Shown: positions 26,719 to 34,247 of the stretch, in pieces
Numbering within the stretch: the first letter of the stretch is position 1
Layout: each line of letters opens with the position of its first letter
Assembly (NCBI RefSeq): GCF_042651965.1
Contig: NZ_JBHSDY010000001.1
Location: forward strand, 1-64,000
Reading direction: 5' to 3'
DNA length: 64,000 nucleotides
Source: Castellaniella hirudinis
Lineage (GTDB): Bacteria; Pseudomonadota; Gammaproteobacteria; Burkholderiales; Burkholderiaceae_B
Notes under the pieces: generated by a model
The model's database searches: none
What the model was told of the DNA's origin: nothing
What the model saw: the letters and a program-made list of their open reading frames with translations, nothing else
Translations under genes and position numbers: made by a program

Positions 26719-26835
26719 TTCACTACCCAATGATGTGGCCCGCAGTCCGCCCTGGCGGCCCTGCGGCGGGACCGGCCGGAACGCCGGCCGGCGCGGCCGG
26801 TCAGCACCCGTCTGATCCGGCTGAGCCAGTGTACT

Positions 26836-27330
26836 ATGGGCTTTTTCACCCTTCTTTGCGCTATGTCCACGCCGCTCGAAATCGTCGCTGAAACCGCCAC
26901 GCCCGCTGCCCCCGAGGCCCGCATCAGCCTGGAAGCATTTCGCGAACTGCTGGACCGGCTGCATCCCTTTGCCGCCGTGCTGGGCATCGAGATTCTGGAC
27001 ATCCAGTACGGGCAGGCCACGCTGCGCCTGCCGCCCAGCCCGGCCAACCAGCGGCTGGGCGGCATCGTCGCCGGACCGATGCTGATGGGACTGGCCGACC
27101 TGGCCCTGTACGCGGCCGTGGTCGGCGCCACCGGGGTCGCCGAAGCCGTCACTTCCAGCCTGACGATCAATTTCATGCGCGGCGCGCCCGCCGGCGGGAT
27201 CATCGCCCAGGCGCGGGTCTTGAAAACCGGCCGCATGACGGCCGGCGATGTCCTGCTGCTGCCCGAAGGCGGCGGCGACCCGGTCGCCCAGGTCGTCAGC
27301 ACCTGGTCAGTACCCCGTAAGGCGGATTAA
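26836..27330 (+). CDS. PaaI-type hot-dog thioesterase
   Basis: This is a 164-residue protein, or 155 from the ATG at 26863. A hot-dog domain spans about residues 40-158, with the family helix GGIVAGPMLMGLADLALYAAV and the strand TSSLTINFMRGAPAG. It probably hydrolyses an acyl- or aryl-CoA ester. It is divergent from the copper chaperone gene, and its 3' end abuts a GC-rich repeat. Confidence 0.8.
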   Translation: MGFFTLLCAMSTPLEIVAETATPAAPEARISLEAFRELLDRLHPFAAVLGIEILDIQYGQATLRLPPSPANQRLGGIVAGPMLMGLADLALYAAVVGATGVAEAVTSSLTINFMRGAPAGGIIAQARVLKTGRMTAGDVLLLPEGGGDPVAQVVSTWSVPRKAD

Positions 27331-27339
27331 GAACCCTTT

Positions 27340-27418
27340 TTGCCGCCGGGCCGCCCCAAGGCAAAAAGCGCCCCCTCGGGGGGCAGCAAGCGGCCGAAGG
27401 CTGCGCAGCGTGGGGGCT
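27340..27418. repeat. GC-rich intergenic repeat/terminator element
   Basis: The stretch contains GCCGCCCCAAGGC, a hairpin GCCCCC-TC-GGGGGGC and a tail resembling GCTGCGCAGCGTGGGGGCT. This layout matches a repeat widespread between genes in Burkholderiales. It fills the space between the thioesterase stop and the convergent binding-protein stop and may serve both as a terminator. Only one copy lies in this window, so the repeat status rests on prior knowledge. Confidence 0.5.
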
Positions 27419-28504
27419 CTAGTTCTTCGTCAGCTTCCCGACCACGCCTTCGACGTAATAGTCCATGGCGTTCAGGCCCGCGTCGTCCAGCGCGCCTTCG
27501 GCCAGCACCACCTTGCCCTCGTTGGACTTGAGCGGCGCGGCGAAGACGTTCAGCGAACCATTGGCGATGGCGTCTTCCTTGGCCTTGAGATCGGCCTTCA
27601 GCGCGTCATCCACGGCCGGACCGAAGCCTTCGAGGGCGACCATGCCTTCCTTGAAGCCGCCCCAGACCTGGTCGGACTTCCAGGTGCCGTCCAGCATGGC
27701 CTTGGCTTCGCGGGTGAAGTATTCGCCCCAGTGGTGGGTCACGGCGGCCAGTTGGGCCTTCGGGCCGAACTTCAGCATGTCGGAGTGATAGGCGATGGCC
27801 CACTTGCCGCGTTCCTCGGCCGCCTGTACGGTGGCGGTCGAATCGGTGTGGTGGGTCACGATGTCGGCCCCCTGGTCCAGCAGCGCCAGCGCGGCGTCGC
27901 GTTCCTTGCCCGGATCGAACCAGCTATTGACCATGATGACGCGCACCGTGGCGTCGGGCTTGACGCTGCGCAGGCCGAGCGTGAAAGCGTTGATGCCTTG
28001 CAGCACCTCGGGGATCGGGTAGGCGCCCACATAGCCGACCACGCCGGTCTGGGTCTTGTGCCCGGCCAGCACGCCGGCGACATAGCGCGACTGGTAGAAG
28101 CGGGCGTTGGTGGTGGCGACGTTCGGCGCGGTCTTGTAGCCGGTGGAGTGCACGAACTTCACGTCCGGGAACTGCTTGGCGACCTTGATGGTCGGATTCA
28201 TGTAGCCGAAGGACGTGGTGAAGATCAGCTTGTTGCCTTGCTGGGCCAGGTCACGGATGACGCGCTCGGCGTCGGCGCCCTCGGGCACGTCTTCGACGTA
28301 CTGGGTCTTGATCTTGTCGCCCAGTTGCTGCTCCATGAACTTGCGGCCCAGGTCCTGCTGCCAGGACCAGCCCGCCTCGCCCACCGGGCTGACGTAGACG
28401 AAACCGATCTTCAGGGGTTCATCCGCAGCGGCGGGGCCGGCGGCCCAAAGGCATGCCGCAGCAGTCGCGGCCACCAGGGTTTGACGAATCAAGCGAGTTT
28501 TCAT
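27419..28504 (-). CDS. BMP-family ABC substrate-binding protein
   Basis: This 361-residue exported binding protein belongs to the BMP/Med (PnrA-like) family, which binds purine nucleosides or related compounds. The signal peptide ends at about AAADEP. Family segments include IGFVYVSPVGEAGW, FTTSFGYMN and VHSTGYK. There is no convincing lipobox, unlike lipoprotein members in Gram-positives. It is downstream of two permeases and an ATPase in one operon. The ATG at 28504 follows GGAGA. Confidence 0.9.
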   Translation of the reverse strand: MKTRLIRQTLVAATAAACLWAAGPAAADEPLKIGFVYVSPVGEAGWSWQQDLGRKFMEQQLGDKIKTQYVEDVPEGADAERVIRDLAQQGNKLIFTTSFGYMNPTIKVAKQFPDVKFVHSTGYKTAPNVATTNARFYQSRYVAGVLAGHKTQTGVVGYVGAYPIPEVLQGINAFTLGLRSVKPDATVRVIMVNSWFDPGKERDAALALLDQGADIVTHHTDSTATVQAAEERGKWAIAYHSDMLKFGPKAQLAAVTHHWGEYFTREAKAMLDGTWKSDQVWGGFKEGMVALEGFGPAVDDALKADLKAKEDAIANGSLNVFAAPLKSNEGKVVLAEGALDDAGLNAMDYYVEGVVGKLTKN

Positions 28505-28531
28505 GAGAAGGTCTCCGTAGGACGACAACAA

Positions 28532-29449
28532 TCAGTGATTGGGGTTGAACACGCGCCCCAGGGACGCGGGCATATTGATGCGGATCCAGTTCACGTTGCG
28601 CGAGATCAGGACCAGCACCAGAATGGTGGCCAGGTAGGGCAGCATCGACAGCAACTGCGAGGCGATCGGCACGCCCAGCGCCTGCATGTGGAAGGTCAGG
28701 ATGGTGATGCCGCCGAACAGATAGGCGCCGACCAGCACCCGCAGCGGGCGCCAGGTGGCGAACGGCGTCAGCGCCAGGGCGATCCAGCCGCGCCCGGCGA
28801 CCATGTTCTCGACCCACATCGGCGTGTAGACCAGCGACATGAAGGCCCCGGCCAGGCCGCAGCAGGCCCCGCCGAACAGCAAGGCCGCCAGGCGGATGCG
28901 GCGCACCGAGTAGCCCAAGGCATGCGCGGACTCGGGGGATTCGCCCACGGCGCGCAGGATCAGCCCGGGCCGCGTCCGGTACAGGAACCAGGTCAGCCCG
29001 ACGGCCAGCGCCAGCGCCCCGTAGACCAGGGGATGGTGCTGGAACAGGGCCGGGCCGACGAACGGCAGATCGGCCAGCCCCGGCACCGCCCAGGCCGAAG
29101 CCTGGATCGTGGCGCCGACGTAGGGCAAGCCGATGAAGGCCGACAGGCCGACGCCGAACAAGGACAGGGCCAGGCCGCAGGCGACCTGATTGGCCCCCAG
29201 CCAGACCACCAGCCAGGCGAACAGGCCCGCCATCGCGGCGCCGGCGGCCGCCCCGGCCAGGAACCCCAGCCCGGAACTGCCGAACTGCACGGTCACGGCA
29301 AAACCCAGGGCCGCCGCCACCAGCATCATGCCTTCGGAGCCCAGGTTGATGACGCCGGATTTCTCGTTGATGAGCAGGCCCAGGGCCGCCAGCATCAGCG
29401 GCGTGCCGGCGTTCATGGCGGCTGCGATCAGGGGAGCCAATACGTCCAT
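28532..29449 (-). CDS. BMP-type ABC transporter permease (second subunit)
   Basis: This 305-residue polytopic permease is of the RbsC/NupQ family. NEKSGVINLGSEGMMLVAAALG is the conserved cytoplasmic coupling segment, and ALGVPIASQLLSMLPYLATILVLV closes the protein. It pairs with the permease encoded four bases upstream to form the channel of a nucleoside-type importer. Confidence 0.9.
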   Translation of the reverse strand: MDVLAPLIAAAMNAGTPLMLAALGLLINEKSGVINLGSEGMMLVAAALGFAVTVQFGSSGLGFLAGAAAGAAMAGLFAWLVVWLGANQVACGLALSLFGVGLSAFIGLPYVGATIQASAWAVPGLADLPFVGPALFQHHPLVYGALALAVGLTWFLYRTRPGLILRAVGESPESAHALGYSVRRIRLAALLFGGACCGLAGAFMSLVYTPMWVENMVAGRGWIALALTPFATWRPLRVLVGAYLFGGITILTFHMQALGVPIASQLLSMLPYLATILVLVLISRNVNWIRINMPASLGRVFNPNH

Positions 29450-29453
29450 GGTG

Positions 29454-30518
29454 TCAGCGCCTCCAGCGCAGGCGTTGGTGGATCAGCACATCACAGGCCA
29501 GCAGCGAAAACAGCAAAATGCCCTGGAAGATGCCGGTGATGGCGTTGGGCATGCCCAGCCGCGTCTGCGACAGTTCACCGCCGATGTAGAACAGGGCCAT
29601 GACGAAGCTGGCGAAGATCACACCGATGGGATGCAGCCGCCCCACAAAGGCGACGATGATGGCGGCAAACCCATAGCCCGGCGAGATCGAGGGCGTCAGC
29701 TGGCCGATCGGCCCCATGATTTCACAGGCGCCGGCCACCCCGGCCAGGGCGCCGGAACCCAGCATGCAGCCCCACAGTGCGCGGCGCGAGGAAAACCCGG
29801 CGTAGCGTGCCGCCAGCGGCGCCAGACCGCCCACCGTCAGGCGGTAGCCGGCGAACAGGCGCGACAACAGCAGCCAGGCGGCAAAGGCCGCGACCAGTGC
29901 CAGTCCGAAGCCCAGGTGCAGACGGGTGCCCGGCCACACCGGCAGCAGGAAACCATCATCGAACAAGCGCGACTGGGGAAAGCCGAAGCCGTCCGGGTCG
30001 CGCATCACGCCGTGCACCAGGTAGCTGAGCAGCAGTTGCGCCACATACACCAGCATCAGCGACACCAGGATTTCATTGGCGTGATAGCGATCGCGCAGCC
30101 AAGCCACCAGCCCCGCCCACACCGCCCCGCCCAGGGCGCCGGCCAGCAGCGCCAGCGCGATCATCAGCAGTCCGCCGCCACCGCCCGTCCCGTCGTCGAA
30201 ATGCAGGATGAAGGCGCCGGCCACGATCGCGCCGACTGCCAGCTGGCCCTCGGCCCCGATATTGAAGATATTGGCGCGAAAGCACAGCGCCAGGCCGACC
30301 GCGCACAGCAGCAGCGGCGCCATCTTGACGCCGATCTCGGCCCAGCCGTGCTGGCTGGAGAGCGGTTCGATGAAAAAGACGGCCAGGCCTTGCAAGGGCG
30401 GCTTGCCCATGGCCAGAAACATGCACAGGCCGCACAGCGCCGTCAGCGCGACGGCCAGCAGCGGCGACAGCCACACCATCCGGCGCGAAGGCTCGGCGCG
30501 GGGGATGAGCTCAAGCAT
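29454..30518 (-). CDS. BMP-type ABC transporter permease (first subunit)
   Basis: This 354-residue polytopic permease is of the YufP/NupP type. The coupling segment is FRANIFNIGAEGQLAVGAIV, and LVSLMLVYVAQLLLSYLVHG follows. I use the ATG at 30518, which overlaps the end of the ATPase gene by eight bases and suggests translational coupling. Confidence 0.9.
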   Translation of the reverse strand: MLELIPRAEPSRRMVWLSPLLAVALTALCGLCMFLAMGKPPLQGLAVFFIEPLSSQHGWAEIGVKMAPLLLCAVGLALCFRANIFNIGAEGQLAVGAIVAGAFILHFDDGTGGGGGLLMIALALLAGALGGAVWAGLVAWLRDRYHANEILVSLMLVYVAQLLLSYLVHGVMRDPDGFGFPQSRLFDDGFLLPVWPGTRLHLGFGLALVAAFAAWLLLSRLFAGYRLTVGGLAPLAARYAGFSSRRALWGCMLGSGALAGVAGACEIMGPIGQLTPSISPGYGFAAIIVAFVGRLHPIGVIFASFVMALFYIGGELSQTRLGMPNAITGIFQGILLFSLLACDVLIHQRLRWRR

Positions 30519-32073
30519 GGGCGGCCTCCGCGTCAGCACGCACGGCTTGATCACCGGATGCGTCGGGCGCGGCAGCCCCAGGCCACAGGCCGCTCATCCA
30601 CTGGCCGATCTGTTCGCGCGTCGCCTGGGCGCGGGCGATGGCGGGCGACAGGCGCCCCTTGGCCAGGACGACCAGGCGATCGGACAGTTCGAACAATTCG
30701 TCCAACTCCTCGGAAATCAGCAGGATGGCGCAACCCGCGTCGCGCAAGGCAAGCAGTTCGCCCCGGATCTGCGCCGCCGCGCCCACGTCCACCCCCCAGG
30801 TGGGCTGGGCGATGATCAGCAGCCGGGGTTGGCGCACGACCTCGCGGCCGACGATGTATTTCTGCAGATTGCCCCCCGACAGGCTGCCGGCCAGGGCCTG
30901 AGGCCCGGGCGCCTTGACGCGGAAGCGTTCGATGATGTCCGCGGTGATGCGGCGCACGGCCCCGGTGCGGATCCAGCCCCGCTGCACGGTGTCCGGCCCC
31001 TGGTGCGAGAGCAGCAGATTGCGCGCCAGGGACAGTTCCGGCACGGCGCCGCGCCCCAGGCGTTCTTCGGGGACGAAAGCCATGCCGCGCGTGCGCCGCC
31101 AGGCCGACGAGCGCTGGCCCACGGGCTGGCCGTCGAACAGGATGCTGTCCCGGGCGGCGCGCGTGTCTTCGCCCGACAGCACGCCCATCAATTCCTGCTG
31201 GCCGTTGCCGGACACGCCGGCCACGCCCAGGATCTCCCCCGCGTGCAGATCGAATCCGATGTCCGCCAGCGGCGTGGCGAAGGGATGCGCGGGCGGCAGG
31301 CTCAGGCGACGGGCCTGGAACAGCACCGGTCCGTCCTGCGGCGCCCGGTGCTCGTGCACCGGCAGATCGGCGCCGATCATCAGGCGCGACAAGCCGGCCT
31401 CGGTTTCCTGGCGCGGATCGCAGACCCCGGTGATCCGGCCGGCGCGCATCACCGTGCAGCGATGGCACAGGGCGCGGATCTCGTCGAGTTTGTGGCTGAT
31501 GTACAGAATGCTGCAGCCTTCGGCCGCCAGTTGGCGCAGCACCTCGAACAGGCGCAGCACGGCCTGCGGCGTGAGCACCGAAGTCGGTTCGTCCAGGATC
31601 AGCAGGCGCGGCCGCCCCAGCAAGGCGCGCACGATCTCCACGCGCTGGCGTTCGCCCACCGACAAGGTATGCACGTGGCGGCGCGGCTCGACGTCCAGGC
31701 CGTATTGCGCCGCCGTGGCGGCGATCCGCGTTTCGAGCTCCTGCATGTCCGTGCCCGGCGGCAGCCCCAGGGCGATGTTTTCCGTCACGGTCAGGGTGTC
31801 GAACAGGGAAAAATGCTGGAACACCATCCCCAGGCCCAGCGCCCGCGCCGCTGCCGGATTGGCGATCTGGACTTCCTGGCCGTCCCAATGGACGGTGCCC
31901 TCGTCCGGGCGGACCACGCCGTAGATGATCTTCATCAGGGTGGACTTGCCCGCGCCGTTTTCACCCAGGATGGCGTGTATCTCGCCGGCTTCAACGGTCA
32001 GATCGATGGCATCATTGGCCCGGACCGCCGGGTAGGATTTGCTGATATTGCGTAAAGCCAGTCGCGGGGACAT
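30511..32073 (-). CDS. BMP-type ABC transporter ATPase (two-domain)
   Basis: This 520-residue ATPase has two nucleotide-binding domains in one chain, as in RbsA and NupO. The first has Walker A GENGAGKST (37-45), signature LSVGERQRVEI and Walker B LLILDEPTS. The second has a degenerate Walker A, GVSGNGQQE, signature LSGGNLQK and LLIIAQPT in place of a normal Walker B, typical for this family. It is the first gene of the importer operon; the ATG at 32073 has AGGA upstream. Confidence 0.92.
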   Translation of the reverse strand: MSPRLALRNISKSYPAVRANDAIDLTVEAGEIHAILGENGAGKSTLMKIIYGVVRPDEGTVHWDGQEVQIANPAAARALGLGMVFQHFSLFDTLTVTENIALGLPPGTDMQELETRIAATAAQYGLDVEPRRHVHTLSVGERQRVEIVRALLGRPRLLILDEPTSVLTPQAVLRLFEVLRQLAAEGCSILYISHKLDEIRALCHRCTVMRAGRITGVCDPRQETEAGLSRLMIGADLPVHEHRAPQDGPVLFQARRLSLPPAHPFATPLADIGFDLHAGEILGVAGVSGNGQQELMGVLSGEDTRAARDSILFDGQPVGQRSSAWRRTRGMAFVPEERLGRGAVPELSLARNLLLSHQGPDTVQRGWIRTGAVRRITADIIERFRVKAPGPQALAGSLSGGNLQKYIVGREVVRQPRLLIIAQPTWGVDVGAAAQIRGELLALRDAGCAILLISEELDELFELSDRLVVLAKGRLSPAIARAQATREQIGQWMSGLWPGAAAPDASGDQAVRADAEAAHA

Positions 32074-32221
32074 GCAGGCATCCTGTTCGAATCGTTCGTG
32101 AAACACCCGGGATGCGAAAAATTCTACTCAGGATGCGCAAGGCCACCTAAAGGGGATAAACCCCTAGCCGGACTGGACGCATGCGACCCGCCGCCGCCGT
32201 GCCAGAGGGACGACGCGCGAA

Positions 32222-32307
32222 AATACCGGAACATCACTCAACATGAATGATCGGTATTATTACACGATGATGATGCGGCGTGCCGGCATCTCCATGGGGA
32301 AATACCG
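32222..32307. repeat. Three AATACCG elements in an intergenic region
   Basis: AATACCG occurs at 32222-32228 and 32301-32307 in direct orientation, both as AAATACCGGAA, and inverted as CGGTATT at 32252-32258. They lie between the start of the ABC importer operon (leftward) and the end of the leuE-like gene, and could be regulator sites for the importer. No gene is supported in 32107-32314. Confidence 0.35.
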
Positions 32308-32314
32308 GAAAATT

Positions 32315-32950
32315 TCAGGCCTCAAACGCCATGCGTCCCGCGAACCACAGGAACAACAGGCCCACCAGGCCGCTGCCGGCGCGCGCCAGGCCCTGGCGCC
32401 GCCGGAACGACGCCGCCAAACGCGACCCGCCGAAGATCAGGGCGGACAGATACAGCAGGCTGCACACCTGCAGGATTGCGGCCAGGAAGAAGAACGACAG
32501 CCCCGGATGCGGGTAGGTCGGATCGACGAACTGCACAAAGAATGACAGCAGGAACAGGATGGCCTTGGGATTGAGCAGGCTGAGCAGCAGCGCCTTGCGA
32601 AACGGGCTGCCCGGGCCGCCGGTGACCGCATGCGTCTGCGCCGGCCCCGGCCGCCAGGCCGACATCAGCAGCCGGATCCCCAGGTACGTCAGGTAGACCG
32701 CCCCGGCGGCCTTCAGGGCGATGAACACCATGGGCAGCAGCCGCAACACCGAGGCCGCGCCGGCCGCCGTCAGCGTCATCAGGATGGAATCGCCGACGAA
32801 CACTCCGAAAGCAGCCTGGTAGCCGGCGCGGATGCCGCGACCGGCGCCGATCGCCAGCACGAAGAGCGAGTTCGGGCCGGGCAGCAGGATGATGAAGATC
32901 ACGCCGGCCAGGTAGGTCCAGACGTCCAGTACGCCGTATTGGGACAACAT
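32315..32950 (-). CDS. leuE: LysE-family amino acid exporter, LeuE-like
   Basis: This is a 211-residue inner-membrane protein with six predicted helices. YGVLDVWTYLAGVIFIILLPGPN at the start and SLLNPKAILFLLSFFVQFVDP in the middle match the LeuE (YeaS) branch more than LysE or RhtB. It would export leucine or a related amino acid. It lies 43 bp downstream of lodB in the same direction, so it is probably the last gene of the lod operon. Confidence 0.85.
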   Translation of the reverse strand: MLSQYGVLDVWTYLAGVIFIILLPGPNSLFVLAIGAGRGIRAGYQAAFGVFVGDSILMTLTAAGAASVLRLLPMVFIALKAAGAVYLTYLGIRLLMSAWRPGPAQTHAVTGGPGSPFRKALLLSLLNPKAILFLLSFFVQFVDPTYPHPGLSFFFLAAILQVCSLLYLSALIFGGSRLAASFRRRQGLARAGSGLVGLLFLWFAGRMAFEA

Positions 32951-32993
32951 GATGAGTGCGATCGCCCGGGCGCCCGGCGCCCGGCCTGCTTGT

Positions 32994-34247
32994 TCAGATA
33001 AGCGTCATTGTATCGACACGGGGGCGCCCATCGGAAGCGATTTCAGGGTCCCGCCCCGCCTGCCGGCGCTGCCAGAACAGCGACTCACGCCAGCGCGGCT
33101 GAGCGCCGTAATAAAAATCGAGCTGGGTCCGATAAGCGTCCCAGGCGCGCGCCTGTCCCTGCGCATAGCGGCGCAGCCAACCGTCCTGCGCCCCCGCGCC
33201 CGCGCGGCCTTCCTGCAGCAGGCCGTGCACCAGGTGACCGGCCTGGCTGCCGGTGTCCAGCGCCTTCCAGATGCCTTGCGAAGACAAAGGATCGTAGGCC
33301 TGCGCGGCGTCGCCCGCAGCCAGCCAGCCCTCGCCGCAGAATGCGTCCAGACACTGGCTGTGCGCCGGGGCGCCGCGCACCGCGCCCGTGGCGCGATAGC
33401 CGCGATCCCGCAGCAGCGGCCCCAGGTGCGCGGAATCCTGCAGCACACGATCAAAGCCCTCGGCACGGGCGGCGGCACGGGCCACCGGACTGTCCTGGTC
33501 ACCATGAAACACCACCAGGCGCCTGGCCCCCGCACCCTCGGCGTGCAGCCGATTGCTGTACCACCAGCCATGCGGCCCGGCTTCGATGCGCGTCAGCCGA
33601 TCCTCGTCGGCCACGGGACTGTCATACCAGCGAGCATAGGCAAACAGCCGATCCCGCTTGGCATGGCCCACGCCCAAAGCCCGGCCCACGGCCGCCTGGC
33701 GGCCCGAACCATCGATCAGAAAGCGCGCCCGGCAGGACCGTTCCTGTCCATCCACCGCTACGGACACCTGCCAATCCGCCTGGGCATCCGCCGCATCCGA
33801 TACACGCACGCACGAATCAAAGCGCGCGCCCATCAGCACCGTGGCGCCCGCCTGGGCCGCGCGCTGCCGCAAGGCCTCGTCAAACGCCAGGCGGTCCACG
33901 CACAGGCCGAACCCGGCCGGCGTGAAAAAGAAATCCGTGGTTTCGGGTTCGGCGCCCGACCAGACGGACAGATTGCCCGCCGTACGGAAGCAGGCCAAGC
34001 CATCGGGAAACGTCTCGGGTTCGCCCAGGAACTGCCGCACCAGCCCCAGCGCGGGCGGCGCGATCGATTCGCCCAGCTTGAAGCCGGGCGCCCCGCCGCG
34101 ATCCAGCAGCAGCACCCGTCGGCCGTACCCGGACAAGACGATGGCAGCCGCGCTGCCGGCCGGCCCCGCGCCGACGATGATCACATCCCAGACGGCTGCG
34201 GACGCGGCCGGCGCGCCGCGTCCAGACGCCGTCGGGCTGCCGGCCAT
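32994..34247 (-). CDS. lodB: FAD-dependent oxidoreductase LodB-like (LodA maturation)
   Basis: This 417-residue flavoprotein is related to tryptophan halogenases/geranylgeranyl reductases. The dinucleotide motif is IIVGAGPAGSAAA (GxGxxG at 26-31), CVDRLAFDEAL follows, and the second FAD motif is WLAAGDAAQAYDPLSSQG. LodB proteins act on the partner LodA to form its cysteine tryptophylquinone cofactor. The ATG at 34247 overlaps the lodA stop (ATGA), so the two are translationally coupled. The long frame upstream (to 34523) is a shadow within lodA. Confidence 0.88.
   Translation of the reverse strand: MAGSPTASGRGAPAASAAVWDVIIVGAGPAGSAAAIVLSGYGRRVLLLDRGGAPGFKLGESIAPPALGLVRQFLGEPETFPDGLACFRTAGNLSVWSGAEPETTDFFFTPAGFGLCVDRLAFDEALRQRAAQAGATVLMGARFDSCVRVSDAADAQADWQVSVAVDGQERSCRARFLIDGSGRQAAVGRALGVGHAKRDRLFAYARWYDSPVADEDRLTRIEAGPHGWWYSNRLHAEGAGARRLVVFHGDQDSPVARAAARAEGFDRVLQDSAHLGPLLRDRGYRATGAVRGAPAHSQCLDAFCGEGWLAAGDAAQAYDPLSSQGIWKALDTGSQAGHLVHGLLQEGRAGAGAQDGWLRRYAQGQARAWDAYRTQLDFYYGAQPRWRESLFWQRRQAGRDPEIASDGRPRVDTMTLI

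Noticed and set aside
27248..29539. 763-codon open frame on the plus strand
   Set aside because: Antisense to the BMP binding protein and permease genes; the composition is low-complexity and no family is recognisable.
30208..32055. 615-codon open frame on the plus strand
   Set aside because: Antisense to the two-domain ABC ATPase, whose Walker and signature motifs are intact.
32243..32545. 100-codon plus-strand frame beginning in the AATACCG region
   Set aside because: Most of it is antisense to the leuE-like gene and becomes low-complexity Gln/Arg-rich; no ribosome-binding site.
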